Below, one piece after another: positions 37,099 through 48,965 of a DNA stretch of 64,000 nt (position 1 is its first letter; each line of letters opens with the position of its first letter). A model generated the notes under the pieces. The model saw only the letters and a program-made list of their open reading frames with translations. It made no database searches and was not told where the DNA came from. The position numbers were made by a program, and so were the translations under genes. This stretch comes from Eopsaltria australis (taxonomy: Eukaryota > Chordata > Aves > Passeriformes > Petroicidae), in contig JAVTVJ010000545.1 in the NCBI GenBank assembly GCA_034509425.1, positions 372,001 through 436,000 of the forward strand. The letters are read 5' to 3'.

Positions 37099-39249
37099 AG
37101 GATGTGTGTAATTGTTTGAAGGCAAACACTGAACAAAACCAGATATAAGCAAATCAAGAGATTCCAGCTGAGAAATGGCTAGGAGAGACTCTCCAGATAA
37201 GTGATGGTGTACAACACTGCAAGTGTTTCAGAGCCCTTCGTGACCTGATGAGAATCAGTCAGCTGCCCACAGAGACACTCACAACACAATATTGCATTAA
37301 CCAGAATAACCAATAGGCCAAACTGGGTGTAGGAGGGATTTTGGTTTAGATTTTCTCTTGCTTGCTTGCAGCACTGGACTAAGATCTACCTCTAAACTTA
37401 ATTTCCAGCTGGTGTCATTACTGTCTTGGTTCTTCTGCACCTTTCTATGTTTCTCTGGTTTTGCTCAGAAATATTACCTGAGGATCTGCTCCACTCAAGC
37501 ATCTAAATTCTAGGGGAGCAGAAAAAAAAGAAAAAAAGCATTTCTGATGAATTTTAATTTCTGAATGGAAAGCTAAAAATAATTCCCAACTAGCTGTAAT
37601 CAAAGCACAAGTATAAATCACACATGATTCACAGTACAGCATCCAGTGGGAGTTTCTTGGGAGGGATTGCTTCCCCAGGGCCCTGGTTTCAATGTGACAC
37701 TGATGGGTTTGGCTTCTCTCCCACTTCTGTGGAGCACGAGTAAGATTCCAGCCTCAAGACTGCAAATTCACTTGGGATGTTGGCATCTGCAATCAAACTG
37801 AATGGTTTAAAATGGTTCCCTTCATCCCCATAGGAGTTCATTTATTCTGATCTGTGGTAGGTGAGATACCTTTCCCTATTTTGGCTATTACGAGAAAATA
37901 ATAATAAAACTTTCACTTTTGTTTATCTTTCTCCTCAGATTTGTTACGTGCTTTGAGTTCTTATGGACTCGAGAATTCTTTGCTAATGTGGGCCCAGGAA
38001 CATCTTTGTATCTGTACCCAGAGATTTCCTTCCCCTCCACATTTCACTGTGTGTCTTGGGCATTGTTCTACTTTCTCAGTTGCCAATGACTAATTTAAAT
38101 CGTTCCAATTTTCAGCTCCCTTCTGGTAGACTCCCCCAGTGATCCCAGAGGAATTTCCTGAGACACTTCTCCTCCTTTCTTTCTCACACTCTGTCTCCCC
38201 ACTCAATATCTAATAATTTATGCAAATGAATTCATCAGTATCAAAATAATATTGGAGGGAGAAAGAGGGTCTGACTGATCATGTTAAATATGTGGACAGC
38301 TCTGGGAAAACAGTTTTTCTTTAAATCTCCATACCCTGCAATGCACCTCCTAAAAACTGCCTTAATCAAGACTGTTCACGTTAGCCAGTGATACTTAAGC
38401 AATCTTAAGAAAATAATTTTCAAGTGATCTGCATTTTCCAGGCAGTAACCATAAGTCACTTCCTGCAGCTCAAGCCTAGCAGACCATTTCTAATCCTCAA
38501 ACCTAAAATGATCCTCACTTATAAAACTGCTCCTTTAAAAGGGCACAATCCCTTAAAGTGACACTTTGCACAAGTGTGTTTCCACACATTCGATGTAGCA
38601 GTATGAAAATAAAGATTGTTTGCTGATGAATCTTTGAGGTTTGCCAACCCTGAAGCTGTGTAATTGCCAGAAAAGGGTTTCTCTGAGGCACCTGGGAGAC
38701 CACAATCCCTTTTCCCCACTGGCATCACTGCTATGACTAAGAAGTTGTTCATTCAGTTACACAGAGGTTCATCTATTTCACTGTCTCCTCTGGTAGTTTT
38801 AAGTTGTTCTGTATTCAGATTTTTTGCTCCAGACACATCAGGCTTGATGAATGCAGACAGGAATTTTATTTCATTATCTTAAAATATTCAAATTACACAG
38901 GCACAATAAATATTGACAGGGAGGTGAAAGGAAGACTTTACTGCACCTCACAGCAGAAGTTACAGTGGCAGAAGGGAGTGTGTAGGGTGGGTGTGAAAAG
39001 CACAGCAGAAAGCCTGGGGTTTTGACTGGTGCACTAAGTGGGGACTGATGCTGCTAAACCCCTGAAGAATCATGGCCTGCATATGAGCCATCCCCTCCTT
39101 AGATCCATCTCCAAGATCCTCTGGGGGATGTGGGATCTTTTATGTTTCTGCACTCATTAGCAATACCAAGGGACCAGTAAGTAATTGCATAAATTCTCTT
39201 GCTCATAATTTGGTACTGTATCGCTTTAATTGGCACTAGGAAATAAAAA

Positions 39250-39440
39250 GAGGATCATAAGATAATTCAGCCTAGAAAAAAACCTCAAGAGTTCTGTAAC
39301 CCAGCTTCCTATTCAAAGCAGGGCCAGCTCTGGAATCAGGGGAGATTGTTTGGGGCTTTATTGAGTCAAGCCTTGAAAACCTCCCGGGATGGAGAATGTA
39401 CAACATCTCTGGACAACTTCTGCTTCCGAAAGCTCACCAC
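39250..39440 (-). mobile_element. CR1 LINE fragment, older subfamily
   Basis: The words CATAAGATAATTCAGCCTAG, CAAAGCAGGGCCAGCTCTGG, GGGGCTTTATTGAGTCAAGC and CTTGAAAACCTCC..GATGGAGA follow the reverse complement of the CR1 3' region in the right order. The element is therefore in minus orientation, with its 3' end at the low-coordinate side. It is strongly diverged, so insertion is old. No coding part remains. Confidence 0.8.
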
Positions 39441-42087
39441 CTAGTCTTGCATCTGGTATGGCTGCTTTTTTTTTTTTCAGTTCCTGGAAGCTACAAAAAT
39501 AGTCAAATAACATTTTCTAGTTGAGAACCTTAAGCAAGTTGCAATCTACAAGCTGGCACTGCCTTCCAAGGCTGGGTTTCCAAAAGCTGTGCTACTCCAA
39601 GCCCTGGGCAGCCCCCACTCCCTGATCTGTGCAAGGTCCTGCCTCAGGTCCTGCTGTAAGGCTGCAGCCACACCTGTCTCAGCTTCACTGCCTATTTCAA
39701 AGTCAGGAAAATCCATGTGTAGAGAAGTTTGTGATGTGCATGTTGGCAGTGTAAAGTCACAAAAAAGGATGGAAATTCCCATTCACTGCCCTCAGTGCCA
39801 TTCTCTACGTTGCCTCTGTCTAAGCAAACTTCAGCTCTAGTCTGCCCTTAATGTAGTGGACTTAGGCTAAATGGGTTCCACAGCCAACTCCTTAGCTGCC
39901 ACTTGCTTTTATTGCTTCATCTTTTTTACTGTAGCTATTGAAATTTACAGTTAATTCATACACCTTGTTCCTAATTTTGATCCTATTCTCCACAAGACCA
40001 TCATTCCCTGCTCTTCAAAGCTTTTCTTCACTGTGCTCTGGGCTGGTGTGAATCAGACCAACTCCAAGACGCTGCCAGAGGCAGCATCAAGGTTTGCATT
40101 TTTATGTGCAGTTCTGAAATCTGGCAATTAAGATGCCAAGAGACAAAGTCCTGCCTCTGGCAGCCCCTTTGCCCTTCACAGCAAGACATCTGAGCTGCTC
40201 ATCCATTAGGCTCCTCATCACTGCAGCCATCAGCACTACATTTTATGGAAACTCACTGCCAACCCTGCTTGCCTTAAAATTCTGCCCTGTGGTCCTGGTG
40301 CTGTTTGAAAAGTAGTTTAGGTATTGGTGAGTGGGATGAGGGTAAAGTAGGGCAGACTGGGGAGGGAGGAAGGGGGAAGTGAACTGGCAGTGATAACCTC
40401 ATCAGCTTCTCAAGATAAGTCTCCTCCTCTCATTGCTCAGGGTCCAGAATCACAGGGGAAATGCAGAATTTCTTCACCAGAAATAACCCTCCCTTTGCAG
40501 CTGGCACAGCTCTGCTGCCCATGTCCCTGTAACAGAGGCCTGTGTTATGGGAATATTTCTCCTCTGTGAGGAAATTCAGTAATAAAATTTATTTCAGATT
40601 GATACAATATAAGGTAGATATTCTCACTGAAAGTAAATTTTCCTTTCCCCCAAAAAATACTGCTATTTGGGGTGATCAAAAATCTCCATTTGAGACAGAA
40701 AATCAGCATTTTGTTTTCAACGTCTTTATTACGTGCCATGAATGATTTTAATTCACTTTTCTTTTTTTTCATAAACTTTGCCGTTCAGAAATTTTCATTC
40801 CAAAAAGAAAAATGTGGCCTGATATGACCGGCGTTTTATGAGTTTTCTCCAAAATTAAATCCTCGTTAGCTGATCTAATTTCTATAAATATTTTATCTTA
40901 ATGGAATCATATATTTCAAAAGGAACATGGTTTTACCATATGTCTTCTGATTTCCACTGTACTGTTTTAAATATGTTTGTTCCAGGCTGCTGTAAGAACT
41001 TTGTGGGGTTTTGCTATAACATTTTTATGGACCACTTAAAGCCAGCTGCAGGAAAGTACGATGGGGAATGCCTTAACTGAGCACATTTGCCACTCATTGT
41101 GTTATTTGCATAATAGGGGGGACCTGAGCTGCTTTGATTTCCAACAGGTATCCACACTTTGCTTGAAGTAGGAAGGTTTAATTTGTGTGAAATCTCAGAG
41201 CCTTATCCCCCACACGGAGCCATGCCCAGCTCTGGCCACGCCGCTGTCGCCAGTGCCAGCAGGAACTCTGTGAATCACAGGGGCTCCCACAGTGAGCTGA
41301 GAACGAATTTCCCCCTGAGCTGCCTCTTTGAAGTGATGCTCCAGCTCAGCCCTCACAGGCCACGAGCAGGCTGACATTCTGTGCTGCTCCTGTATGCCAG
41401 CCAGGCTTGAAATAACAGCAAAGGGAGATCTTTGACCCTGGCTGATATTGCATATACTAAATAGACTTCTGAAAATGCAGTTTTCCCTGGCAGGATTTCG
41501 GAGAAGAAGAGGCAAGACAGAAAGAAACTTTTAATAAAGAAAAGCACGGGTATTTGTTTAAAAACACTGCATGGGAAAGAACATCACTTGTTTGGCTGAG
41601 CTCTAGTCCTGAATCTGTTTGCTGTGACGTTTACTGTTAAATCAGTAGCAGATTATCTTCACTATTTAAAGAAAAGCTAAAATCCACTTGTTTTATCTCA
41701 GGGTAATTAGTTTGAGGGCTGTGAGGTTGAACTCAGTATGTTCAGCTTGTAAAACTAGTGTCCTTTTCCAAATTTTCTTGTCTTTATGTTGAAGCTGTTA
41801 CTGTTTGTAGCCAAAAATTACTTGTTCTCCACCCCCATCTCAGCACTGTTACATCTATCCTCTTCAACCACAACTAGCTGAAATAACTCTAATCACCTAT
41901 TTTTACTGTTCGAGTTAGGGAGTGTTCACAGGACTCATTTTGCCTGAAGAGCTGAAATGCTTGCAGAAGGGGGAAAAGGAAAGAGAGACAAATTCAGGGC
42001 TGCAAAATAGCAGCTGAACACGATAATATCATCAGCTGGCAGAGGTGGCTGCCCACTGAGCATCTGTCTATGACCTGAAATGACTGC

Positions 42088-42130
42088 TTTGTTTGGGGAT
42101 TTGTTTGTTTGTTGGAGTTTTGGTTTGTTA
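42088..42130. repeat. (TTTG)n-rich run
   Basis: Imperfect TTTG/TTGG units. Low complexity. Confidence 0.85.
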
Positions 42131-43291
42131 TACTGCAGGATCACTCCTAACTGCTTATACAATTAAGAAAGAAACTCCAGAAAATGAACCCTAAGTCCTG
42201 TGGTTTTTAATTCCCTGTTGGGTTTTGGGAAGAAGTAGTTTGTGGCAAACGAGGAAGACAAACCTGGATCATTTGCTGCATCCTTCCTCCTGTTTAAGAA
42301 GATTTGTGATTCTGCATCTAAATCCAACAATTTCCATGTGGCCCTGGTAAGTTACATAAGCTAAACTTTTCACAATTTGATGTCTAAAACTAATCCTTTA
42401 ATCCATATTTAGGATCCTGTAATTAACTCATCTTAAATGTTATCTGCAGGTGCTCAGACATACTGAAAAACTGATAAAGTGTATACTTATCTTACTTAAG
42501 GCACCCGAATTTGAATTTTTTGGCCATAATGACTGCTCCTAGGTGTTAATGAAGACTTTCATACATTGAAGGGTTCTTCTGATGAAGAAATTTTAAATCA
42601 CACTTCTCTGTAACTGCTGAAAATTATTCTTCAAGCACCAAAAGAAGCAAGAACCAAATTCTAGCAATCTTTTTCCTTTTCCAAAACAGGCATTTTTAGT
42701 CAATCTTTTTTTGCAGTGTTTGGGGGAACCTCTCTCCTCCCATGAACTCTGTATAGGGCTGGGTGACTCGTGTGTTTCTCAAAGAGAAACTTGCTGAAGG
42801 TCATTGTACTGGAGGTGGGGGACACAAAAGTTCTCTGTACAGAGATTCTGGCAGAACTACTGGGAAAACAAGTTTGTCCTAATAGCTAAGGTGAGTGAAT
42901 TTAACTCTTTGTTCTCTGCCTCACAGATTACAGCTACAGAGAAGACTTTTTCTGACAAACTTAAACTTTTCAACAAGCTCCCATTAGTTTAGAAGTAGCA
43001 ATAGATTCCCATTTCCATTAAAAATGGTCCAAACATCCTCACCTCCTTTCCCAACTGCCTTCATCTCCCTCTTCCCAACATTACTGGATTGTCTTCCTTT
43101 AAGAGAGGAGTAACTTTAGGATTCCAACATTGTCTAGTAAGTGGGAAACAAAGAGGAAACAGGCCTGTAAAACAGGAAAAAATAAGTAAAGCTGTGATGA
43201 TTTCTTTTATCAGACTTTTGCTTAATGTTTCTTCCCTCCATTTCTATTACAGAGGCACCATCCTGACAATCCCTGTCAGGTGATTTAGGAT

Positions 43292-43313
43292 GAGTAATAA
43301 GGGAGTAATAAGG
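43292..43313. repeat. Perfect tandem duplication, 11 bp x 2
   Basis: GAGTAATAAGG occurs at 43292-43302 and again at 43303-43313 without mismatch. Confidence 0.95.
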
Positions 43314-44789
43314 GTCTTGGTTACTACTTTTCTGTGGACTGATTCACAGGATTTGTCAGGGGGTGGATTTGGGGGTAGGGAGAGCCAGGTAAAACCTCAG
43401 AGTCTGCAGTTCTGAGCACTGCCCGTTATCTCTTTCCCCAGGGCTCAGCCATAGGACTGGGAGCTGAAGGACTGGTATGTCACAGGCTTTTGTTTCTGGA
43501 ACAGAATTTCCCCAAGTGGCTGATAACAGGCTCAGTCTATTCTGTGAGAGATGTCTTTAGAGCCTGCCCTGATACATTTATTATAAACAAAAGCTACAGA
43601 ACGTTAAATTTTGTCTCTAACAAAATGCTGTTCTGGCTATTCAGATAAAAACAGGTTTGGCTTGGGGTTTTTTAGATGCAGAGCTGCCTTTGCTGTAGGA
43701 ATTCTCACGTATTAAGGAAAGATCAATACCACAGCTAATGGCCTAAGGTATCAGAAAACCTCACTGGAGGAAATGAGAATGTTGTCTGGAAACCAGATGA
43801 TGATAATCCTCAGGATAAATGGATTTAGAGATTTCCGAAGCCGTTTTAGTAAACAGAGGGCAGACTTAGGCAGTTATTTCAACAAGTTCCTTCACAAAAC
43901 AGAAAGAGATTGCCATTTTCCTGTTTGGTTTTAGTCTTGACATTGATGAGTCTCAGCGAACACTTATTAACCTCTTAGATGCAGAACCGACCTTTTAATA
44001 AAGCAACCTCTTCTTCTTTACAAAGAAATCTCAACACCAGTTATTTTGTCTTGCAAATATTGTCCTTGCACATGCTGTTGACAAAAGCTGGCAGAGAGCC
44101 ACTGGTTTCCCTGGAGTCGAGCAAAGGCAGGTGGAAAACTCGTAAAGGACTCCAGGCAGAGCTCAGACAAGTATCAGAAAGCAGAGATGCATTGACTGCC
44201 CTGGGGTTCTTGGCTGTGAACCAGACTAGGGCAGTGTTCAGTGTGGCCAGCAAGACCATCCTGGTGCCCAGGGTCAGAGGTCCATCTAGCCCACCCAACC
44301 CCATTCATCTTCTCTCTCACCACCCCTCCAAACACCTCTTTCTCAAGATGGTGATTCATAGCCTGGGTCATCTCTTCCCCTGTGAAAGCTATTTCATGGT
44401 TTAGTTCACATGTGTTATATTTTTTAGGTTTATTACTTCCTCTATGAGGATAAAAAAAACAAAAACAAATACAGTATCTGAAATCTGCGAGCTCGTGATA
44501 CTTCTGCAGCTGCTTAGAAACGTGTTCTGTATTGCTCCCTGCTCTTTCCTGTATCTTCTTGACTGGTACAGAGGGCTGAGTTTAAGTGTTTCATTTTCTC
44601 CCTCTTTGAATAGAAGCATTTAATCTGCTTTGCAGGTTTTCAATGGATTTTGGTGCATCAGCTAAACTCTCCAAGCTGTGTGCAGAACCAGGCCAACAAA
44701 AAAGGTGAAACACAGAAGTTTAAACCACTCTGAGTGCCAAAGCAGTTTACCTTACAGTGAGAGGCAGGGTCAGCTATGCCCATTGACCC

Positions 44790-44955
44790 TGCCCAGAGAA
44801 ACTGTGGCTGCCCCATCCTTTGAAGTGTTCAAGGCCAGGTTGGATGAGGTCAAAACAACCTGGTCTAGTGGAAGGTGTCCCTGCCCATGTCAGAGGGGTT
44901 GGAACAATCTTTAAGGTCCCTTCCAACCCAAACCATTCCATGATGCTGTGACATG
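44790..44955 (+). mobile_element. CR1 LINE 3' end
   Basis: The stretch contains GGCTGCCCCATCCTTTGAAG, GTTCAAGGCCAGGTTGGATG, CCTGGTCTAGTGGAAGGTGT and GGTCCCTTCCAACCCAAACC. It ends in ATTCCATGATGCTGTG, the degenerate avian CR1 3' terminal repeat. The copy is 5' truncated and less diverged than the other CR1 pieces here. The 3' UTR is well preserved, but no ORF2 remains. Confidence 0.95.
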
Positions 44956-47904
44956 CTAGACTTGATTCAGCGCTGCCATTTTCCACGTGTACCACATCCT
45001 GCTGCCCACATGGTTACTGGGGCAGTAATAATCCATCCCTCTCTGTCCCATGGGGCCTCATTTTCATCAGCCACTTTGTCTGAAACAATTCATGTGAGAC
45101 TGTTAAACTGAGAGCAGTTACACCTTGCCCTACCTAATTTCTCATCTATTTTCTCTGCTTTAGAACTGTAGAAAGGACTATGTGCATGGAAACTCATCTG
45201 CTTTTTTCCAGGCAGCTCTGTTGGTCTAATAAATGGTATTTCTTCTCTACAGTAACTTCTCCTTTCACACATCCTCAAAACTTGGTAGCTGTAAGAATAC
45301 TACCACTTCAATATGTTATTATGGCTATTGTATTTCTTACTGAGCCGTAAAATCAAGGATCTTACAGTCATTAAAAATCCCCCAACACTCCTCACAAAAA
45401 TAGACATGTTAGTTCAGGTTGCCTGGCCCAATGAGCACAATCTTTACATAATGTTTCAGCTGAATTGTGGCTCACTTTACTTTCAGTTGTAACAGTGGGT
45501 TGTTAAACAGCTGCCATGGTTCCCCCCGCTCCCCCAAGAGACCAAGCTGCAAATGAATTTTAGATATAACACAGGCACTTTCACATGAGTCACCCAAAGC
45601 CTCTTACGTGGGTCAGAGTCAGATGGTCACTGTCCTGTCAGATCTCTGAAATAAAAATCCGTGGTCTTCGTGAGATGACCCCAGTGTATTGATTGCTATA
45701 AAGGAGACAGAGAATCTTTGACTTGAGATAAAAAGATATCAGACATCTATGATTAACGATCAGCAAAACTTGAGTGCTGCAGAGAGAGCTTTTAATTGAT
45801 TCTCTCAATGTGCCTCTCTGGCTGCGTATTTATGCACCAGCTGTGCATATGCAAAGTGTTTTGATGTACAGATCCTGCGTGTGTGTGTGTCCATAGATAA
45901 AATCTGTGAGAGGAATACGTGGCAGGGCTACAAGAGTCCCCACACACCAGGGGTTTGGCTGCTGGGTCCAGGGACTGCTCAGTGCCAGCCCGTGGAGATC
46001 TCAGGCTGTGTCATCCTGGATCCCCTCACTGGGCCTGGTCCTTATCCCCACCCATGGGCTGCATCCCAGCCTGGACTCAGCATCTTCGGAGGGGAAGGGA
46101 GGGGAGGGAATTCTAAGTTTTCACGTGTAAGAAAGAAGACAGCAAGAGAGGGGAGGAAGGAGAAGAGGAAGAATTCAAAACAAAAGAAGAAAAGGGGGAA
46201 AAGGAAAGGAGAGGGGGAAAAAAGGAGAAAAAGAGGGAAAGAACTACAGAATATAGTGTAAATATCTTCTTACAATTGCACTTAAATATAGACTCCTCCA
46301 AAAGAAGAAACAAGAAGATGACAGTGAGGACTGAAGCTTGGACTCTGTCCAGATGCTCAATTGACTTTGTCGTTCCTGTCCTATTTTGACCTTTCCATTT
46401 TTCAAGGGTAATTAAACACTCCAGGTTCAGATTGGATCTTGCTTCAACTAGTGATTCACCTCCACTGACAAGGTAAAGAGCTACACAGGACTGGTCCAAC
46501 CTGGCTGCCCAAACAGCCATGTCCATATTGGTCTTATTTTATGTGAATATAATGCCACCAAGTAATTAGCAATAAAAATACTGTGCAAGAGCTGTGTATG
46601 ACATTAGGATTGAGTAATTTGGTCTTTAACCCATCTAGCAGCTACTGCAGGTTGCACAAAGTGACTGAAACCCATATATCTCATTATAATAAATATTTTA
46701 TAGATGACATCTCAGCCCAAATCACCTTCTATGACATTGTTTTTAAATCCACTGGCAGGTGACAGGGTGATTTCAGTGGCTGGTCGTTGGAAAAGAAATC
46801 TTCCGTTGCCATGTTAAAATGAACCCATATTCATAACAACAGGGTGTTTTCATTTGATCCGTGTCAAACGTCAACAGTGCAATAAACTGGTGACCCTGCT
46901 TCAATTTCTGTGCCTCAGAGGACAAAAAAACACTTCTTCCCCACCTTGGGTGCCTATTTACCATTTCTCACCCTTAGGCTGACGCCTACTTGTGAGAAAA
47001 CTCTCACAGTGGACATCCTGCTATATTTGTTTTGTGGAGAGGCAGAAGACTTTGCTATTTAAGGCTGAAAATCTGGCATTTTCACAAGTGCTGAAATTCA
47101 CACCTTTGCATTTCCTGCTAGATCCCTGCTACATAAGGTGAGCAAAGGTAACCACACTGCTGATATTTGCAGTAGTCCTTCATCTCACTCCTTTTGGGAC
47201 TGTTCCCATGCACATAAGTACTCTTCATCTCTGACGTCTGAAGGCAGCTCTTTATCCATTCTTATGTGGCTGTGAGTGACAAAACATCAGAGAAAGCTTC
47301 CTAACTGTGAAATTTATTAGATAGGAGAGCAAAGTTCTCTGGGGGAAGTGTTGGAACAAAACGCCATCAGAGGAGGTTTCGGAGGGGATAAAATGTTATG
47401 GAGGGAGGTGTAGTGTCATGGTCCTGCAGTGACAAGAGTTGAGCAGGTTCTTAAAACTACTTTTCATTCCCAAAAATGGGGCAGAAAATGGGAAAAGCCT
47501 TCCCAACTCATCAGGTGGGTTCCTCTGCCATTGTGCTACATGACATTTTTCGTTAATTAAGTGTATGCTCTATCTTTACATCACTCAGGATTCTCTCCAC
47601 CCCCTCCAAGAAGGGGGATATCTGAGTGATTAAAGCATCTGGGTCATTCATTCAAGTACCTCTGCAGACATGAGCAGAAAGCCATGCTTCATCCTCCTAT
47701 AAATGGGTCATGACTATTCAGACAAGAGACTCAAAGGCAACCCAAAGTGATGCCAGCCAAACCATTTCCATCTGTGAAAATTTAACACATCTGATGCAAC
47801 TGATCTCCTGGGCTCCTAGGAAAAAGTGAGGATGTTTTCTTCTAAATTAATGGATGTCTTTGTACAAATATAGCTCAGTCAAAGCCAACCCATGACCAAT
47901 GGAC
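44956..47904. other. Non-coding DNA with a polypurine tract
   Basis: No gene is supported. The Lys/Arg-rich frame at 45881-46261 is a product of the polypurine tract at 46084-46250. A short GT run lies at 45878-45890. Confidence 0.6.
46084..46250. repeat. Polypurine (GA-rich) tract, about 165 bp
   Basis: Except for short breaks around 46109-46125, 46142 and 46174, the plus strand is nearly all G and A. Blocks include GGGGAAGGGAGGGGAGGG and GGGGGAAAAGGAAAGGAGAG. Such tracts can form triplex (H-DNA) or G-rich structures and are prone to length change and sequencing error. Confidence 0.9.
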
Positions 47905-48160
47905 TATCCTAGAGCCTCACTCTCTTCATGGCTAAAACCTTTCTTCTACTTTTCAACTAAATTTATTCATTCTCAATATTCTTTTGTTCTTTGGACAAAA
48001 TTTTTCTTCAGCTGAAACCGCTCTTGCTCTTCACTGGGGTGTAGCCTACTGCCCATTTATAGATCCCAGTCATGTTCCCTCATCCTTAATTGTGTTAAAA
48101 TTAATGAGCCAAGCTGTCTTGGTGTAAGACAGGCACTTCCATTTCCCAGATCATTGTTAG
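47905..48160 (-). mobile_element. Old CR1 LINE fragment, left part
   Basis: The order CTTTCTTCTACTTTTCAACT, AAATTTATTCATTCTCAAT, CCATTTATAGATCCCAGTCA, CCCTCATCCTTAATTGTG, GAGCCAAGCTGTCTTGG, TAAGACAGGCACTTCCATTT matches the reverse complement of a diverged CR1 subfamily. It is in minus orientation. Similarity stops at CCCAGATCATTG and resumes near 48570. Confidence 0.7.
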
Positions 48161-48569
48161 GGAGAAAGCAATGAACAAGAAATGATTGCTCATTGTCTTC
48201 TTAAAAATAAGAATTAGTGACATTAGAGGAATTAAAAAGGATCAGTTTCCAAAGAAGAAAAGGCTGATGTTTCTCCCACATCTTGTGTCTGCAGAAATCC
48301 CTGGTGGTTTCAGCAGATGTGCTGAAAGCAAACTGAAAGTGAGTAGAAGTAGGTATGGGAGGAAATCCAGCACAGGAAACAGTTGTTGGAAGAAAGCAAA
48401 AGCAAAGATAATAGCTCTTGCTCAGGAAGCTTTTGAATTGGAATTTGCTGAAGACTGGCAGTGTTTTGGGGAACTATTACTCTTATACTATCTTACACTC
48501 TTTGTTAAGCTTTTACTCTTGGTCACCATCAGAAACACTCTATTGCACTACAAATGCCTTTAGTCTGAT
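48161..48569. other. Unidentified segment splitting an old CR1 copy
   Basis: CR1-like sequence stops near 48160 and picks up at the next consensus position near 48570, so about 400 bp appear to have been inserted. The segment contains a 125-codon plus-strand frame (48186-48563, beginning at a TTG) with a basic middle and a Leu-rich hydrophobic end. No terminal inverted repeat, LTR or poly(A) tail is evident, and the flanks show at most a weak duplication (ATCATT / GATTCT). The family is unknown. Confidence 0.4.
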
Positions 48570-48965
48570 TCTTTATGGCTTTTCTTATCATGCCTAACAG
48601 GGTTTTACTGAACCTATCCCAGTCTGAGTGCATTACTCTTGCAGAAGTTTAACCAGCATGGCAGTCAGTATTCCAGGTGAGTTTTCAGGGCGTCTAGTAC
48701 TGCGCTATTAAATTTTTCACTCTTCCCCAATGAAAATATCTTCCCTGACTCAACACAGGCTTATGTTTGACTCATGATTTCCCTGTGGTCAGCTGCCATG
48801 TCTATGTCCTCCTTCTCCCATCAAGTCATGTCCCCAGCCATTGCAGAATTCCTTACTGGCCAAAAACAAGTGAGTTTGCATTTTGAACTGTTGAACTTCA
48901 TCCCACTGCTGCTTCTCCAACACTTGTGATCATTTTCATTTCCCTGTGTGATATTTCCACCTGCT
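48570..48965 (-). mobile_element. Old CR1 LINE fragment, right part
   Basis: It continues the element at 47905-48160. Landmarks in order are ACCTATCCCAGTCTGAGTGC, CAGTCAGTATTCCAGGTGAG, TGATTTCCCTGTGGTCAGCT, AAGTCATGTCCCCAGCC, GTTGAACTTCATCC and CCTGTGTGATATTTCC. These match the reverse complement of CR1 further into the element. Coding capacity is lost. Confidence 0.7.

Larger units (their letters stand above)
32056..39249. other. Non-coding DNA with a long poly(A) tract
   Basis: No gene is supported in these 7 kb. The minus-strand frame at 36604-37152 (182 codons) starts beside low-complexity DNA and includes a Lys/Arg run encoded by the T-rich tract at 37041-37098. I take it as chance. A purine-rich patch spans about 34650-34810. 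Confidence 0.6.
39441..44789. other. Non-coding DNA, nothing recognised
   Basis: No gene is supported. A TTTG-rich run lies at 42088-42130 and a perfect 11-bp tandem duplication at 43292-43313. Two splice-bounded stretches (42299-42346 and 42785-42890) were weighed and not accepted as exons. The 141-codon frame at 43979-44404 shows no known family. Confidence 0.55.

Noticed and set aside
36604..37152. 182-codon minus-strand frame
   Set aside because: It includes a Lys/Arg run encoded by the T-rich tract at 37041-37098, no domain is visible and composition elsewhere looks random.
39457..39483. T-rich acceptor-like site (T run then CAG)
   Set aside because: No donor follows within a usual exon length, and the site lies next to a CR1 fragment.
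42299..42346. 48-nt open stretch with a pyrimidine-rich acceptor and GTAAGT donor
   Set aside because: The donor side (TGTGGCCCTGGTAAGTTACA) resembles the MIR core sequence, so the match to a splice donor may be a repeat by-product.
42785..42890. Stretch ending in AAG then GTGAGT with a 40-codon open frame
   Set aside because: The acceptor is weak and the frame stops just before the donor. There is no sign of selection.
43979..44404. 141-codon plus-strand frame
   Set aside because: No recognisable family, an overlapping minus-strand frame and an unremarkable composition.
45881..46261. Lys/Arg-rich 126-codon plus-strand frame
   Set aside because: Its C-terminal half is simply the translation of the polypurine tract.
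48664..48680. Strong-looking donor CCAG then GTGAGTTTTC
   Set aside because: It lies inside the old CR1 fragment, whose consensus explains the sequence.
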